This document shows, piece by piece, positions 22,701 to 33,482 of a stretch of DNA of 64,000 nucleotides. How positions within the stretch are numbered: position 1 is the stretch's first letter; each line of letters opens with the position of its first letter. The notes under the pieces are model-generated. The model was not told the origin of the DNA and did no database searches. It saw nothing but the letters and a program-made list of their open reading frames with translations. Made by a program: the position numbers and the translations under genes. This stretch comes from Isoetes taiwanensis (lineage: Eukaryota; Streptophyta; Lycopodiopsida; Isoetales; Isoetaceae). The stretch lies in NCBI GenBank assembly GCA_021234155.1, contig JAJEKV010000004.1:23467122-23531121 (forward strand), read 5' to 3'.

Positions 22701-22950
22701 TTCAATACAGATATGGCCTGCGCAATTTCAATTCTAGCATAGCAAGCAATGCCTCCAGAATCTTTAAGATTCCATCCTTTATTATTCCAAATAGAATACA
22801 ACAACACAAAGCCTGAAATATTCGGAAGACCCTTCTCCTCATGTTCACAAGTTTCCAAAAAGAAAATTATATCAACATTAGCTAATAAATCAACCATAGT
22901 ACATACCTTGCTATGTTACAGTGTATTTATGTTCCAACATGCTATCCTGG
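19745..22950 (-). pseudogene. LINE A ORF2: endonuclease, reverse transcriptase, zinc motif
   Basis: Consecutive minus-strand frames. 22897-22523 is the APE-type endonuclease start (IIFFLETCEHEEKGLPNISG ... GGIACYARIEIAQ). 22515-21832 has MMGDFNGRTGNYQ and NSDHVPIFIEIN (the catalytic GDFN and SDH motifs). 21825-21511 is the linker with NGKAADACGLMAEMLK. 21486-20629 is the RT with PGNYRTIMVGSLYAKLFA, QAGFRPKRSTTDH, FVDFCKAFDMVDR, GVKQGCPLSPALFGLFIDQL and the active-site YADD. 20542-20066 and 20035-19745 continue to a CX2C...C zinc-like end (CCKICDAGMVEDEARVLLFC). The protein nicks target DNA and reverse-transcribes its own RNA. At least five frame breaks rule out activity. Confidence 0.88.
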
Positions 22951-22963
22951 CGGTCGAAACTTC

Positions 22964-24151
22964 CTATGCATCATTTACTACCACTTTTCCACCTCTCCAA
23001 TATGCATGTTTACCTGCTGCCCTAGCCTCCTTCATTTTCAGAATATCACTTTTTCGCTGCTCAAATTGGACTGTAGTCAAATCCTCATTGATCCAAATGC
23101 GTTGGCCCTTAAGCAATGATCGTTTCTGCATTACATGTGCTTTAACCTCTTTAATTGCACACTTCACTAATATATTACGTGTTCCTTCATCTTTTTAAAA
23201 TCTCTTCTTCTTTACTTGCACACTTCACTAATATATTACGTGTTCCTTCATCTTTTTAAAATCTCTTCTTCTTTACTTGCACACTTCACTAATATATTAC
23301 GTGTTCCTTCATCTTTCTTCCCAATCCGGTATGCCACCAAGACATCCACTTGCATCTGCATATTTTCTGCTATAAAGTTTTGTACAGTGGCAACGATGTT
23401 CTCATTTTCTTCCTCTGGCAATCCTAAAATTCTGAAATTGTTCACTTTAATCTCCCTCTCGTGCATATCACTCAGATGCTCCATTTTTTCATTTAATATG
23501 TCTATGGCTTCCTGAAATCCTCCCTTGCCCCGTTCATTATGTGAGGTATTACTTATCAGATTCTCTGACTCATTTTGGCCCAGTGATGTCATGCTTGCTA
23601 TCTGCTGCTTTAATTCTGAATTCTCATTCCTTAATGAAAACAAACATTCATTCATACCTTGAAGGATTTTCATCATTTGAGCTTGCTATGCTGCTGCTTC
23701 TTTTCTTGCTTGCTCTGCTTCTTTTCTAGATTGCTCCATCGAGTCTAGAATCTTCATCATAACTGTTAGATGCTGACCCATAACCATTTCTCCAAAGGGG
23801 ACAGAGGATGCCGAGAAGACAGGTCCTGTGCCTCCTGTTGCAGAATTTGGGAACCCAAATTGTCCCCCTGTTGCAGTAATCCCTGTGCCTCCTGTTGTAG
23901 AATTTGGAAACCAAATTGTCCCCCATTGCGATAATCCGCTAGGATCCTGTTCTTTGTTCTTTGCCAAAACCACAGTGCGGAATCTTTGCCGAAACCACAG
24001 GTACAGATGCTACCAGATTCATTGGGGGTGCTGCAAATATTGGGACAGAGGTTTGTGCTGCCGGAATCCCTGCTGCAGAGGTCCCGGAATCTCTTGTAAG
24101 CCCTTCTGATTCATCAGATGAGGCAGAGTCCGATTCTGGGTTATCAGACAA
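22964..24151 (-). pseudogene. LINE A ORF1 RNA-binding protein
   Basis: Starts MSDNPESDSASSDESEGLTR at 24151, continues after a frameshift in 23973-23686 with a Gly/Thr-rich repeat (FPNSTTGGTG, FPNSATGGTG), then a coiled coil (QSRKEAEQARKEAAA, LRNENSELKQQIASM) and an RRM-like core (VNNFRILGLPEEENENIVAT ... VDVLVAYRIGKKDEGTRNIL). The end (QRIWINEDLTTVQFEQRK) resembles the C-terminal domain of L1-type ORF1 proteins. A 61 bp tandem expansion at 23161-23316 disrupts the region between these two parts. Confidence 0.8.
23161..23316. repeat. 61-bp tandem repeat, ~2.5 copies, inside LINE A ORF1
   Basis: Units start ACTTCACTAATATATTACGT and end TCTTTACTTGCAC. They duplicate part of ORF1 coding sequence (RNILVKCA in minus orientation) and 61 is not a multiple of three, so the frame is lost. 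Confidence 0.9.
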
Positions 24152-24169
24152 AAGAATGATATGTTTCTA

Positions 24170-24985
24170 AGGCAAGTAGTTGATTCTGGCAAGAGACCTT
24201 TGTACCCAATGGAGACTGAATACTGGACAGTGTCTTCTTCTCCAGTAATCTTCTTCACAAGGGCTACTTTTCTTCTCAACTCGGCCAGTATCTTAGGGGG
24301 TAGAGTCTCTTTATGTTTTGCATTTTAGCCTTCTAATTCTTTAAGAAGTCCTTTGACCAGAATACAAACTTCTTGATGTCATCATTACTGACCTTGTATT
24401 TGTCTAGCAATCCAATTTCAGATAATACCACATCCCCCGATAGCCTTTGTAACTCAGCTCCTACAACTGACTTCATTGTATGTACATCCTTCACATGGCT
24501 ACAACACTCAACAAAGGACATCCTATCCTTAGTGAAAGCACTCTTCTTGTATAAGACTTCCTTCTTCAGGCACTGGTCTAAAACCCAAATGGTCTTAGTG
24601 TCGTCTAGCCCCTGAGTCTTTCTCATCTCTGTCACATTCAAGTCAAAGATGCTTACATCAACAGGAGGCACCCTACCCATAGTATATGGCAGATTCTTTT
24701 GTGCATAAGCATCTCAGAATTCATTCCATTTGAGCCATACTGTCTTCTTACAAAAGACAATCTTATACGAGTCTGTTGGACCTGACCTGCTAGATGTGCT
24801 ATCAGAAGGATCTGCAATGTCATCACCACCTTTTTTCTTTGATTTTCTTGCAGTCTTCTTCTTCTCCTGTATAATTGTCTGCGACAGAGTCCGTTTTAGC
24901 AGCTTGAATGCCTCAGACTGTGACCCGCCCTATCTGGTGGGTAATAGGCAGCCATATTCCACACACTGTTGACGGGCGTGGCACA
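24170..24985 (-). pseudogene. N-terminal part of the methyltransferase-like protein gene
   Basis: Minus-strand sequence reads coherently from about 24985: a basic stretch (QEKKKTARKSKKKGGDDIAD), SYKIVFCKKTVWLKWNEF, a stop, then MGRVPPVDVSIFDLNVTEMR at 24680, and on to WSKDFLKN at 24333. After a frameshift it continues KILAELRRKVALVKKITG and VQYSVSIGYKGLLPES before LINE A begins. Composition and strand match the 18557-19590 segment and I infer one original gene. It carries a nonsense codon and frameshift of its own. The lysine-rich region could be a nuclear localisation signal. Confidence 0.45.
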
Positions 24986-25039
24986 GTTGCTCCACGTATG
25001 GACTACAATAGTACAGACATTGAATCAGTATCATAGAAT

Positions 25040-25475
25040 TGAAACACGCCGGGCGCGAATTGAATAGAACTGAATTGATCAACATAGAAAGCACGCCTGG
25101 CATGAAATGAATTAAGCTACTAATGCAATTCACGCCAGACATGCTTTTAAATCAAAGCAATTCATGCCAGGCGTGCTTTTAAATCAATTGAATTCACGCC
25201 AGGCGGGCTTTGTGCTATGTAGAAAGTGCGGCAGGCGTGAATTAAATTGAATTAAGCTATTAACGCAATTCTCGCCAGGCGTGCTTTTAAATCAAAGCAA
25301 TTCACGTTGGGTGTGCTTTTAAATCAAAGCAATTCATGTCAAGCGTGCTTAAATCAATTGAATTCACGCCAGGCGTGCTTTATACTGTGTAGAAAGCGCG
25401 CCAGGCGTGAATGAAATTGCTTTAAAACACGCCCGACGTGAATTCAATTGATTTAAAGCACGCATGGCGTGAATT
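25040..25475. repeat. Palindromic minisatellite, CACGCC-AGGCGTG core, ~13 copies
   Basis: About 13 cores of consensus CACGCCWGGCGTG, each a near-perfect palindrome, are spaced 25-45 bp apart by AATTSAATTG/TTTAAATCAA-type linkers. The linkers occur in both orientations, so the array can be read as nested inverted repeats. Intact cores include 25365-25377; others carry one to three changes. Confidence 0.85.
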
Positions 25476-25499
25476 AAAATGATTTAAAAGAACGGCTGA

Positions 25500-27325
25500 A
25501 TATTAAAATGATAACATCCAAATGTAGTTAATTACCTTTTGTATAGAAATGTCTTCCCCACTTTGTTTAAAATTGCACTAATCTCAGCCATATCTGCAGG
25601 TGAAGTATTGGCATCCAAGAGTCGACACCTCCTATACGAAGTCGGGGATTGTTGAGGGTATCTAAGGGAACTCCAGAGATAACACTGATGGAATTTAATG
25701 AGAACTTGGAGAATTGGAGAGGACCTTATAAATCTTGAGAGCATCTATGGGAATGTTGGAGTACTTTGATGGAACCTTGGAGAATTAACAAGGATCCCGA
25801 GAGTATTTTCAAGAATATTGAAGGAATCTTGGAGAATCTAGAGGAATCTTAAGATAGTATAACTTGTGCCAAGATATCATCAAAACACAAGCCAACAAAT
25901 GTATATTGAAATCCTTTGCTAAGGGTGTCTTTTGCACTATTTCCAATAGATACAATTCAAACCAAGCCACAAATGTATGTTGAAATCCCGTGTTAAGGGT
26001 GTCTTTTGCACTATTTCCAATAGATACAATTCAAACAGCGATAAATTTCTTGTATATATTAAGACATGATATATATTTGTTATTTTATGTTCTTCTTTTG
26101 TACTAGTTGATGAATAATCTAACCCTTTTGAGCTATACAAAGGGATGTCCATTCACATTCTTGATCTGCAAACAATGTCGATGAGTGGGAAAACAATCGT
26201 ATCTACTTTACTCCAGCCGATGTTATAGAGCATGAAGCCATCATTAGCATCAATGGTACATTTTCAAAGCCAAGATACCAACTTAGTTGCATTTTGTCTT
26301 AAATATCTCTACGAGTTGGATTAAAACCAAGTGCAGAATTGACATTGACCTACCACGCATAGTTTAGTCAATCCCATTTACCTTATATATATGTCAACAA
26401 TGCCTATGCACCTTCATATATATGGACTCCATCCAAAGTGAGTGTCACTAAAGTCAAGCATGTTACTAAATTAATATTTTGGCATTGGATCACATGCAGC
26501 TAGGCAAACAAGAAACGACGTCTAGCTAGGCAAACAGGGAAACGATGTCTGCATCTCCATGTTGTCACAACGACGAGTTCTCAATGCTTGGGCTTTACAC
26601 ATTGCAATTCCCTATGAAAGCCATCTCACTTCTTATACTAGTTCTGGGGACAAGTTTGCACCTAGGAAGGAGCGTAGAAGGATTCTACCTAACTACAATC
26701 TACATAATTCTATTTGGAATTTTTTACTTTGTTGTATTCTTTTGACAGCACGATATTATTATTATTATTGACCTAAACAAATTCCAGCGAGTCAAGCTGT
26801 GTAGAAAAACTGTGTAGCAAGCTGTGTAGAAAAACTGTGTAGAAGGATCTGGAAGGAGGAGTGGTCGGCAAACAGACTACAAAATTTACCTTGTCTTTCA
26901 GATTCTCGTCTTTCAAGCTTAGCTATGGCGGAAATTTCTGTAGATAGCACTTATGGATTCGTTGTCCTGATTGTGGCAGCCAAATGTATCCTTAATGTAT
27001 GGATGGGCGTACAAGTCGGCTTAGCACGCCGGAAGTAGGTCTCTTGTCCGAATTTTCTTTCTGCAGTCTTGAATCCAATTCCTTTATGTTTAGCATCTTT
27101 CTTGCTCTGATGTAGATTTAAGGTCCTTTACCCTACCATGTATGCCATTGAAAGTGAGAATAAGGATGCCAAGCTTTTTAACTGTGTCTAGGTTAGTTAT
27201 TCCGACCAAAAATCTCTTTTTTTCTTTGATAAAGTTCAAGCCCTAATGTCTGTTCTTTTCTCACAGAGGGGACACCAGAATTGCCTTGAATTTATGCCTA
27301 TGTTCTTTGTAGTTTTGCTGCTAGG
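25500..27325. other. Intergenic
   Basis: Contains a diffuse GGAATCTTGGAGAAT-like repetitive stretch (25640-25860), the 75 bp tandem duplication below, and a short GCTGTGTAGAAAAACTGTGT duplication (26795-26845). No gene supported. Confidence 0.4.
25889..26037. repeat. Tandem duplication, ~75 bp unit
   Basis: Two copies of AAGCCAACAAATGTATATTG ... CCAATAGATACAATTCAAAC, about 93% alike. Confidence 0.85.
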
Positions 27326-27330
27326 TGGTC
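27326..27330. repeat. Target-site duplication TGGTC, left copy
   Basis: TGGTC also lies at 34210-34214, directly after the right LTR. Confidence 0.9.
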
Positions 27331-27515
27331 TGCTATATGCCAAGGACGTGGCCTTTAGTCCAAAAGGGGCCTTATGGTCCAAAGAGGGTTTTTCGTCCAA
27401 AAGGGGGCATGCATGCTATATAGTAGCTCGGGGGAGAGCTCTGGGGCAGCTGTGTCTTAGCTGAGGGCTCGTGGTTGGGTGGTGAGATAGCGTGCCACGT
27501 CAAGAGTCCATTTTA
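27331..27515 (+). repeat. 5' LTR (185 bp)
   Basis: Begins TGCTATATGCC and ends CCATTTTA (TG...TA rather than TG...CA). Near-identical to 34025-34209. The short direct repeat AGTCCAAAAGGGG is found within it. Confidence 0.93.
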
Positions 27516-27516
27516 G

Positions 27517-27528
27517 TGGTATCAGAGC
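27517..27528 (+). promoter_or_regulatory. Primer-binding site, initiator tRNA-Met
   Basis: TGGTATCAGAGC, one base after the 5' LTR. Confidence 0.92.
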
Positions 27529-27539
27529 AACAAGTTTTG

Positions 27540-27788
27540 ATGGCCGGTTCCCCTGCCAATGTTAACTTGGAGGATGAAGAGCTCAAGGAAAAACTTTTTG
27601 AGTTAGCGCATGATAATTCGCTCACGAGAGAAAAACTTGCAGCTGCCGAGGCTCGAATTGCGGAGCTGCAAGAACTGGATTCTCTGCGAGCGCAGGTGAC
27701 GCAGTTGCAGCAAGCTGCAGGGCGTCCACATAGTGGCATCAAAACGGGTGCCAATGTCAAAATTGAATTCAAAAGTTGTACAGTTTAA
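27540..27788 (+). pseudogene. Gag N-terminal stub
   Basis: Frame from the ATG at 27540 reads MAGSPANVNLEDEELKEKLF then a coiled-coil-like stretch (LTREKLAAAEARIAELQEL). It ends abruptly (IEFKSCTV, stop), and the next sequence in another frame is already the protease-RT junction. The major gag domain, zinc knuckle and protease active site are deleted. Confidence 0.7.
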
Positions 27789-28269
27789 ACGTTTGGCAAT
27801 GAAAACTCATTTTGTGTATTTGGTGGTTTTGCGTTCTGAGTTTGATGTATCCCCATTAAATGAGCATCAAACAATCTTTTTGCATTATTTTGATGATGTC
27901 TTTTCAAATGAAATTCCACAAACTTTGCCACCCCAACGTTTGGAGGACCACATGATTGATCTTCTTCCTGGGAAAGCACCTCCTAATCAAGCTCCTTATC
28001 GGAGAATGCATGGCCAACAAGATGAGATTAGGCATCAGCTTGATGAGTTACTTCAAGTTGGATTGATCCGCCATAGTTCTTCACCTTTTGGTGCTCCTGT
28101 CTTGTTGGTTAAGAAAAAAGATAATTCCTGGCGCATGTGTATAGATTATCGTGTTTTGAATAAGATAACCATAAAGAATCGGTTTCCTATCCCAAGAGCG
28201 GATGATTTGTTTGATCAACTCCAAGGTGCCACAGTTTTTAGCCATCTTGATCTTAAGTCCGGGTATTGG
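27775..28269 (+). pseudogene. Reverse transcriptase N-terminal part
   Basis: Contains [20 protein letters not shown], the [15 protein letters not shown] region, [48 protein letters not shown] and [28 protein letters not shown] motifs 1, 2 and the start of A (first catalytic Asp in HLDLKSGY). Coding breaks at 28269 where the nested element begins and resumes at 31501 (QLKIAPEDVHKTAFRT). Confidence 0.88.
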
Positions 28270-31200
28270 CCCCGGGGGTTTCACCATTGAAACCCCGTAT
28301 GACCCAAGAGCGTGACTGGGTAGGGGTTTTTTTGAACTCGCGACGTCCGTATACGGACTGGTGCTTCATACAGTCGACCACCATTCCCCCTGTAGGTGGT
28401 CGAGAAGGGGGAGTTGGGCGGGAAGGTCCGATCCGTAGCATCTACGTTAGGGCCTACTCCAACTCCGAGTTGAAATTTTCCGGTTATGTCTTGGTTTTCC
28501 GCCGAGACAATTCCTTCTGTTATTCCTTCACGGCTTCAAATGAGGAATCAGTCTGCAACACCTTTGATCCGGCATGCCAGATTTGCCGATTCTTTGCAAA
28601 ACGACTTGCTTTTTCTAGGTTTTCTCTTCCAAAACAGAATGGTCACCGCAAGATGCCGGATTAGGTATTAGTGCAACATTTGAGGAGTAGATTAATATCT
28701 GGTGTTGATTTTTAGGTCCAGAAGAAATCATACTAGATATTTGGAGTTTCCATTTCCTTCGGTTCTTTTGTTGCTTGTGTGCAGTTGTTAGAGCCGAGAT
28801 AGAAACGTATATGAGCTACAATTAGCTGGAGCTTCAGGTAAAATGGTTTTTGCAACTATGCATCTCTTTTTCGTAGCCCAAAAAAAGGCAGTTGTCGCAG
28901 GTTTTGAAGCATCTATTTTAGATCTACTTTGATTTATGGGAATCAATATGCTGAATGGTGTTGACGAGCTGGATTGTGACAAAAATAGTAACGATCTGTA
29001 AGGCCTTTTTTGATTCCATTCTTTTCTTCTGTACTTCATGGTGCATCTATCTAACTAACCACCAATGGAGGTCGGAAAACACCTGAGATGTTTGTATTGC
29101 TTTATCATTATCTTTTCTTTCCTATTAGTTTTCAATCTTTGAAGCTTTTGAAAGTACAATACATAACTGGCGTCTCCCTATTGATTTTTGAGAATGCTCT
29201 TCCTCTCTATTGCACAGATCATGTAGTTGTGAAGCCAAAAATTCTACATAGTGATTGTGAAGTAGGATAAGCCAGCTAATCCAGTAGCTCAATTATGTAT
29301 AATCAGAATCGCTTTTAACTGCTTTCTCATGACTGTTTTTGCTGCAATCAGCTAACTAAGTCTTCTTATAATGCAGATAAACCTCCAATCAAGGGCTTGC
29401 GGTACTTTTGATCCCCTCATTTTGATGCCAAGATGGTCCCCTCATTTTGAGGTTCCTTTAGAGGATATTAGTGCCCTGCCCTGCAGTGTAGTTTGGGGAG
29501 CTATAAATATTATATAGACATGAGCAAGGTACTTTCTTAATCATAGGCCACGCTTATTTCAAATGTGTTATCTTTTCCTCATTTAAGTAGTTAAATCTTA
29601 ATCAAAGGTTGTGTTGGAGTCTATCCTTCCATAGGTCTTTTTTTCCACCAAATATATCGTCCTAAGCTGCCTGTAGGAAACACATTTAGAGCAAGTTCGC
29701 TTCCGATTTTGTCGTTCTGGTAGCAGATTCTCTAATTTCCCTTCTTGCATGGATTGCTACAGGAAATGCCGGACTTAAACCTTTTTTATGTTTGAAAGCA
29801 GTGACTCTAGCTCCAACAGAGACTGAGCTTAAGCACACCAGAAGTCTGAATTCTATTATATTATGTTTTCCTCTTACAAGGGAGTGCCGGATCTAATTGG
29901 TAAGAGTTATTTCTATTACAAGACCATCTATAATTTTTGTCTAAAGTTTGGCCTGGTTGCTGATTAATATGCTAGGCGAAAACAAGATATGTTGTTACGT
30001 TTGACAGTCACTACACATTCATTTTTATTTGCAGTTTTCAAACTTGATTACTTGAAACTAGTTAACAATCTTAAGTTCTAATTTGGATACTGCACTTTAA
30101 AGCCAAGATCTTGACTTAAAGCCAAGATCCTGACTGCTTATTTGTATCTGCAAGCTTGGAATTGCATTGGCATTTTTTTTGCAAGCTTGGAATTATGTTT
30201 CCATTTTCTTGTTTCACATTTAAAGATGAGGTATCTGAGTCTTTTTATACTTCTATAGGTGCATTATGACTTGATTGTGCTTCAGCAATGAACGATAATG
30301 GCAATATGTCAATGCAAGTTGACAAAATGTAGTTCCAACATGTTGGCTTATTGAAGGCATTTCTTCAAAAGGGATGCAGATTTAAGGAGCTGGTGATATA
30401 AAACCCAATCTGTCTTTTAGTTCCATCCACAATGCTCCAATTTTTCTTAATATGTTTCCTTTGCCAAGCCTTTCTAGACTATGAAGGACAATAAGGACCA
30501 TTGCAGATTTCATTACAAAAGTTGGGATATTAGGAGCAAGAGAAATATAAAACCTGCTTAAAAGCTTATGGATCCTGATTTCAATTTTAATGGCTTCATC
30601 AACATTCACCTTTGATAAAGCATGTTGAATTTGCAGGAGGTTATTGTCGGCAAAAATCATTAAGATTTGTGGGATGCAATTGAAATGTTAATACATACCA
30701 AACTGAGAATATTCAAGCATAGGCTTTGATGCCTAAAAAAACAAGCTAACATCATCAACGTTGGTAATGGAAGTCCTAAGGCATTTGTGGATGAAGAGAG
30801 AGAACATATGGTCAATATGGTCAAAACAAGCACAATGACAAATGATGAGAAAACATGGCGATAAATATGAGGAAAAGGAAGCTGGAATGATGAAAAAGAT
30901 GTAAGAGAATTAGGCAATCAAAGTCACCAAAATATATACCCTACATAAATAGGATACAAATATCCAAGGTACTTTGCCATTACGTTGATGGGTCTTCTAT
31001 AAGTAATGTGGTCCAAAGGGATTCCATCATCTATGTGCAAGTTCTCGAGCCCCTTATATATTGGCCACTGTTGCGACTGAACTCCTCTTTACGAAACATC
31101 CATTTAAACAGGTTGAAAGAGTATTTAGGTTGTTTAAGGAGCCATTGTTGTTCTACAAGTTGATTGGTATCATTGGTGTCCATTTCATGTCTGTTAAGCC

Positions 31201-31494
31201 ACATTTACAACGCCTGGCACACGTTTACTAGGCCGGGCACACGTTTTGAAATTTTATTTATTCTGTACATAGGGGTAGGGTGCACAAACACAAACTCAAG
31301 TACAAGATCGGGTAGGGGTATGTAAAAACTAGGATCGTCCGAAAGTACATCTACGGAAAGGGGCTTGGAAACTGGTTTTTCCTATTTACGTATGTAGGGG
31401 TTTTCCACCTCCAAAAAGTCGTATACAGGGGTTTTCTCTGGACCCCTTGCACGCAGATATGGTATCCCCATATGCCTAGGTGAAACCCCCGGGG
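28270..31494. mobile_element. Unclassified element with 16-bp TIRs and 6-bp TSD inside RT
   Basis: 3225 bp between perfect 16 bp inverted repeats CCCCGGGGGTTTCACC and GGTGAAACCCCCGGGG, with TATTGG at 28264-28269 and 31495-31500. Taking it out with one TATTGG restores the RT codons for SGYWQLK exactly. The flanking GGG makes a 9 bp duplication (GGGTATTGG) formally possible, but then the TIRs would be unequal. No transposase was recognised. Left-end interior contains small hairpins (GTCCGTATACGGAC, TCGACCACC...GGTGGTCGA). The remaining 3 kb is AT-rich with intron-like sequence and no gene I recognise; a short repeated ACGCCTGGCACACG / GGCCGGGCACACG pair lies near 31210-31245. Confidence 0.85.
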
Positions 31495-31500
31495 TATTGG

Positions 31501-32787
31501 CAACTTAAGATTGCGCCTGAAGATGTTCATAAGACTGCGTTTAGGACAACCTTTGGACATTATGAGTTTTTGGTCATGCCATTTGAACTTACAAATGCGC
31601 CAGCTTCTTTTGCGAGGCTAATGGGGCGAATATTTGAAGATGTGCATGGCGTTTATGTTGTCGTGTTCTTTGATGACATATTAGTTTTTAGTAAGTCCGA
31701 GGAAGATCATTACTTGCATTTGCGGGAGGTTTTCCGTCGGTTAAGGAAGGAGTTTATTACTCTTAATCCTAAGAAAAGTATCTTTTTCCAATCGGAAATT
31801 GAATATTTGGGTCATATTGTTTGCGCTGAGGGTCTTAAAGTTCATCCCAGTAAGGTACAAGCAATTGTGGATTGGCCTGTACCTACTTCAGTTGCTGCAT
31901 TGCGTTCCTTTCTGGGTTTATGCAGTTATTATAGGAAGTTTGTACAGAATTTTGCTCGTTTAGCTTCAGATTTATATTTGTTGCTACGAAAAGATGTTCC
32001 TTTCCAATGGAATCATAATCATCAGTTTGCTTTCCAAGTTTTAAAGGATGCCATGGTTAATCCTCCTGTTCTGCGTTTGCCAAAGTTTGGTCTACCTTTC
32101 TTGTTATGTGTTGATGCAAGTGGTGTGGCCTTGGGTGCGGTTTTGATGCAGGATGGTCATCCTATTGCTTATGAAAGTCAGAAGTTTTCTGACACGGAAA
32201 GTAGATATAGTGTTTATGATAAGGAATTTCTGGCTGTCATTCATGTTTTGAAAGTGTGGCGACACTATTTTATAGGGTCAACAGTTCATATTTTGACTGA
32301 CCACCAAAGCATTAGGCACATTGTTTCACAGAAAACATTATCAGAAAGGCAGTTGAAATGGGTTGCTTTTATGCAGCAATATGATTTCTCAGTGGATTAT
32401 CGTCCTGGTAAAGAGAATGTTGTAGCTGATGCTTTAAGTAGACGTTATGCAGTTTGTTCTCTTTCTATAGCACAATCCAACCATTTGGAGGGAATGAAGC
32501 CATTGTATTCCACTGACCCTGATTATAAGGATATTTGGTTGTTAGCTCAAAGTGGCAATGCATATGGATATAAGATCGTTAATGGGTTCTTGTATAAAGG
32601 TCCAAAGCTATGCATTGTGCGGAACTTTCGGTCACTTATTCTTAAAGAAGTCCATATGATGCACCTACTGCGGGTCATCGTGGCGTGGGGGCAACTTTGG
32701 CAAAGCTTGAATCATACTTTATTTGGCCTGGATTGCGGAGAGATGTTTTGGTTCATATTCGTCATTGTGTTACTTGTCAACGGATAA
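31501..32787 (+). pseudogene. Reverse transcriptase C-terminal part and RNase H
   Basis: Continues RT after the nested insertion: FRTTFGHYEFLVMPFELTNA (motif B region, normally PFGLTNAP), VVVFFDDILVFSKS (active site as FFDD), EIEYLGHIVCAEGLKVHPSK, then the tether and RNase H (LLCVDASGVALGAVLMQDGH, YSVYDKEFLAVIHVL, LTDHQSIRHIV, RPGKENVVADALSRR). The catalytic Asp-Glu-Asp-Asp set of RNase H is visible. The reading frame is lost near 32680 in the integrase zinc region (KEVHMMHLLR...), and continues in the next frame. Confidence 0.9.
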
Positions 32788-33349
32788 AGAAAGCGAACAA
32801 GAAACCTCATGGTGTTCCTTTATCCTTGCCTATTCCGGAGGCAAAGTGGGAACAGATCACTATGGATTTTATTGTTGGTCTTCCTCCCATTTCTCGCAAG
32901 AACACTGTCATTTGGACAATTGTTGATTGTTTAACTAAGCACGCTCATTTTATTCCTTGTTCGGATAAGTTGACGGCGCTCTTTATCAAAGAGATATTTA
33001 GGCTACATGGGTTGCCAAAGATTATTGTATCTGATCGTGATACAAAGTTTACTAGTAAATTCTGGAAGGCATTGTTTATGCAATTGGGAACAGAGTTAAG
33101 ATTCTTCAACGCTTTTCAATTTTAAACCGATGGACAATCCGAGGTGGTAAATAAAATTATTTGTTCCATCTTAAGGGGTTTGTCAATGAACATCAAGGTC
33201 ATTGGGAAGAGTATTTGCCTATTGCTGAATTTGTGTATAACAATACCTATCGGTCTACCATAAAAATGACCCTTTTCAGGTCTATCTATGGTCACCAGAC
33301 GGGAGCCACTCTTTCGAAAGTGTGTGAGGATGTTCAAACCGGCCGATGA
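32670..33349 (+). pseudogene. Integrase core
   Basis: Frame 32685-33122 has the second half of the HHCC zinc finger (CVTCQRIK), then the core: ITMDFIVGLPPISRKNTVIW and LTKHAHFIPC (first Asp), IIVSDRDTKFTSKFW (second Asp), and breaks where the TDGQSE motif should follow. The next frame continues LKGFVNEHQGHWEEYLPIAEFVYNNTYRSTIKMTLF with the expected spacing. Two frameshifts (about 32680 and 33115) plus a later stop at 33347 inactivate it. Confidence 0.85.
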
Positions 33350-33482
33350 TTTGGTTATTGAGCATAAGGATCTCATAGACTTGCTTCAAGCTCGTCATTA
33401 TTCGAGATGCTCAAGCATCTTTTGCAAATAAATCATCTAAGTTGCGGCAACCAATGGTTTTTAGGTAGGAGATTGGGTATGG

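Larger units (their letters stand above)
19594..24155 (-). mobile_element. LINE A, near full length, inactivated
   Basis: A non-LTR retrotransposon of L1 type on the minus strand: ORF1 (24151-22964), ORF2 with endonuclease (22950-22100), reverse transcriptase (21500-20629), C-terminal zinc motif (near 19930), and an (ATTTC)n-like 3' tail at 19594-19617. All domains are present in the right order but broken by frameshifts and stops. Coherent sequence of another minus-strand protein lies on both sides, so it inserted in a gene. I could not identify a clear target-site duplication, so the 5' boundary is approximate. Confidence 0.85.

Noticed and set aside
25040-25475. CRISPR array
   Set aside because: Regularly spaced palindromes, but spacers are repeats of each other, vary in length, and the genome is eukaryotic.
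28266-28664. 132-codon plus-strand frame at the left end of the nested element
   Set aside because: Begins inside the target duplication, no domain, composition looks random; no transposase similarity.
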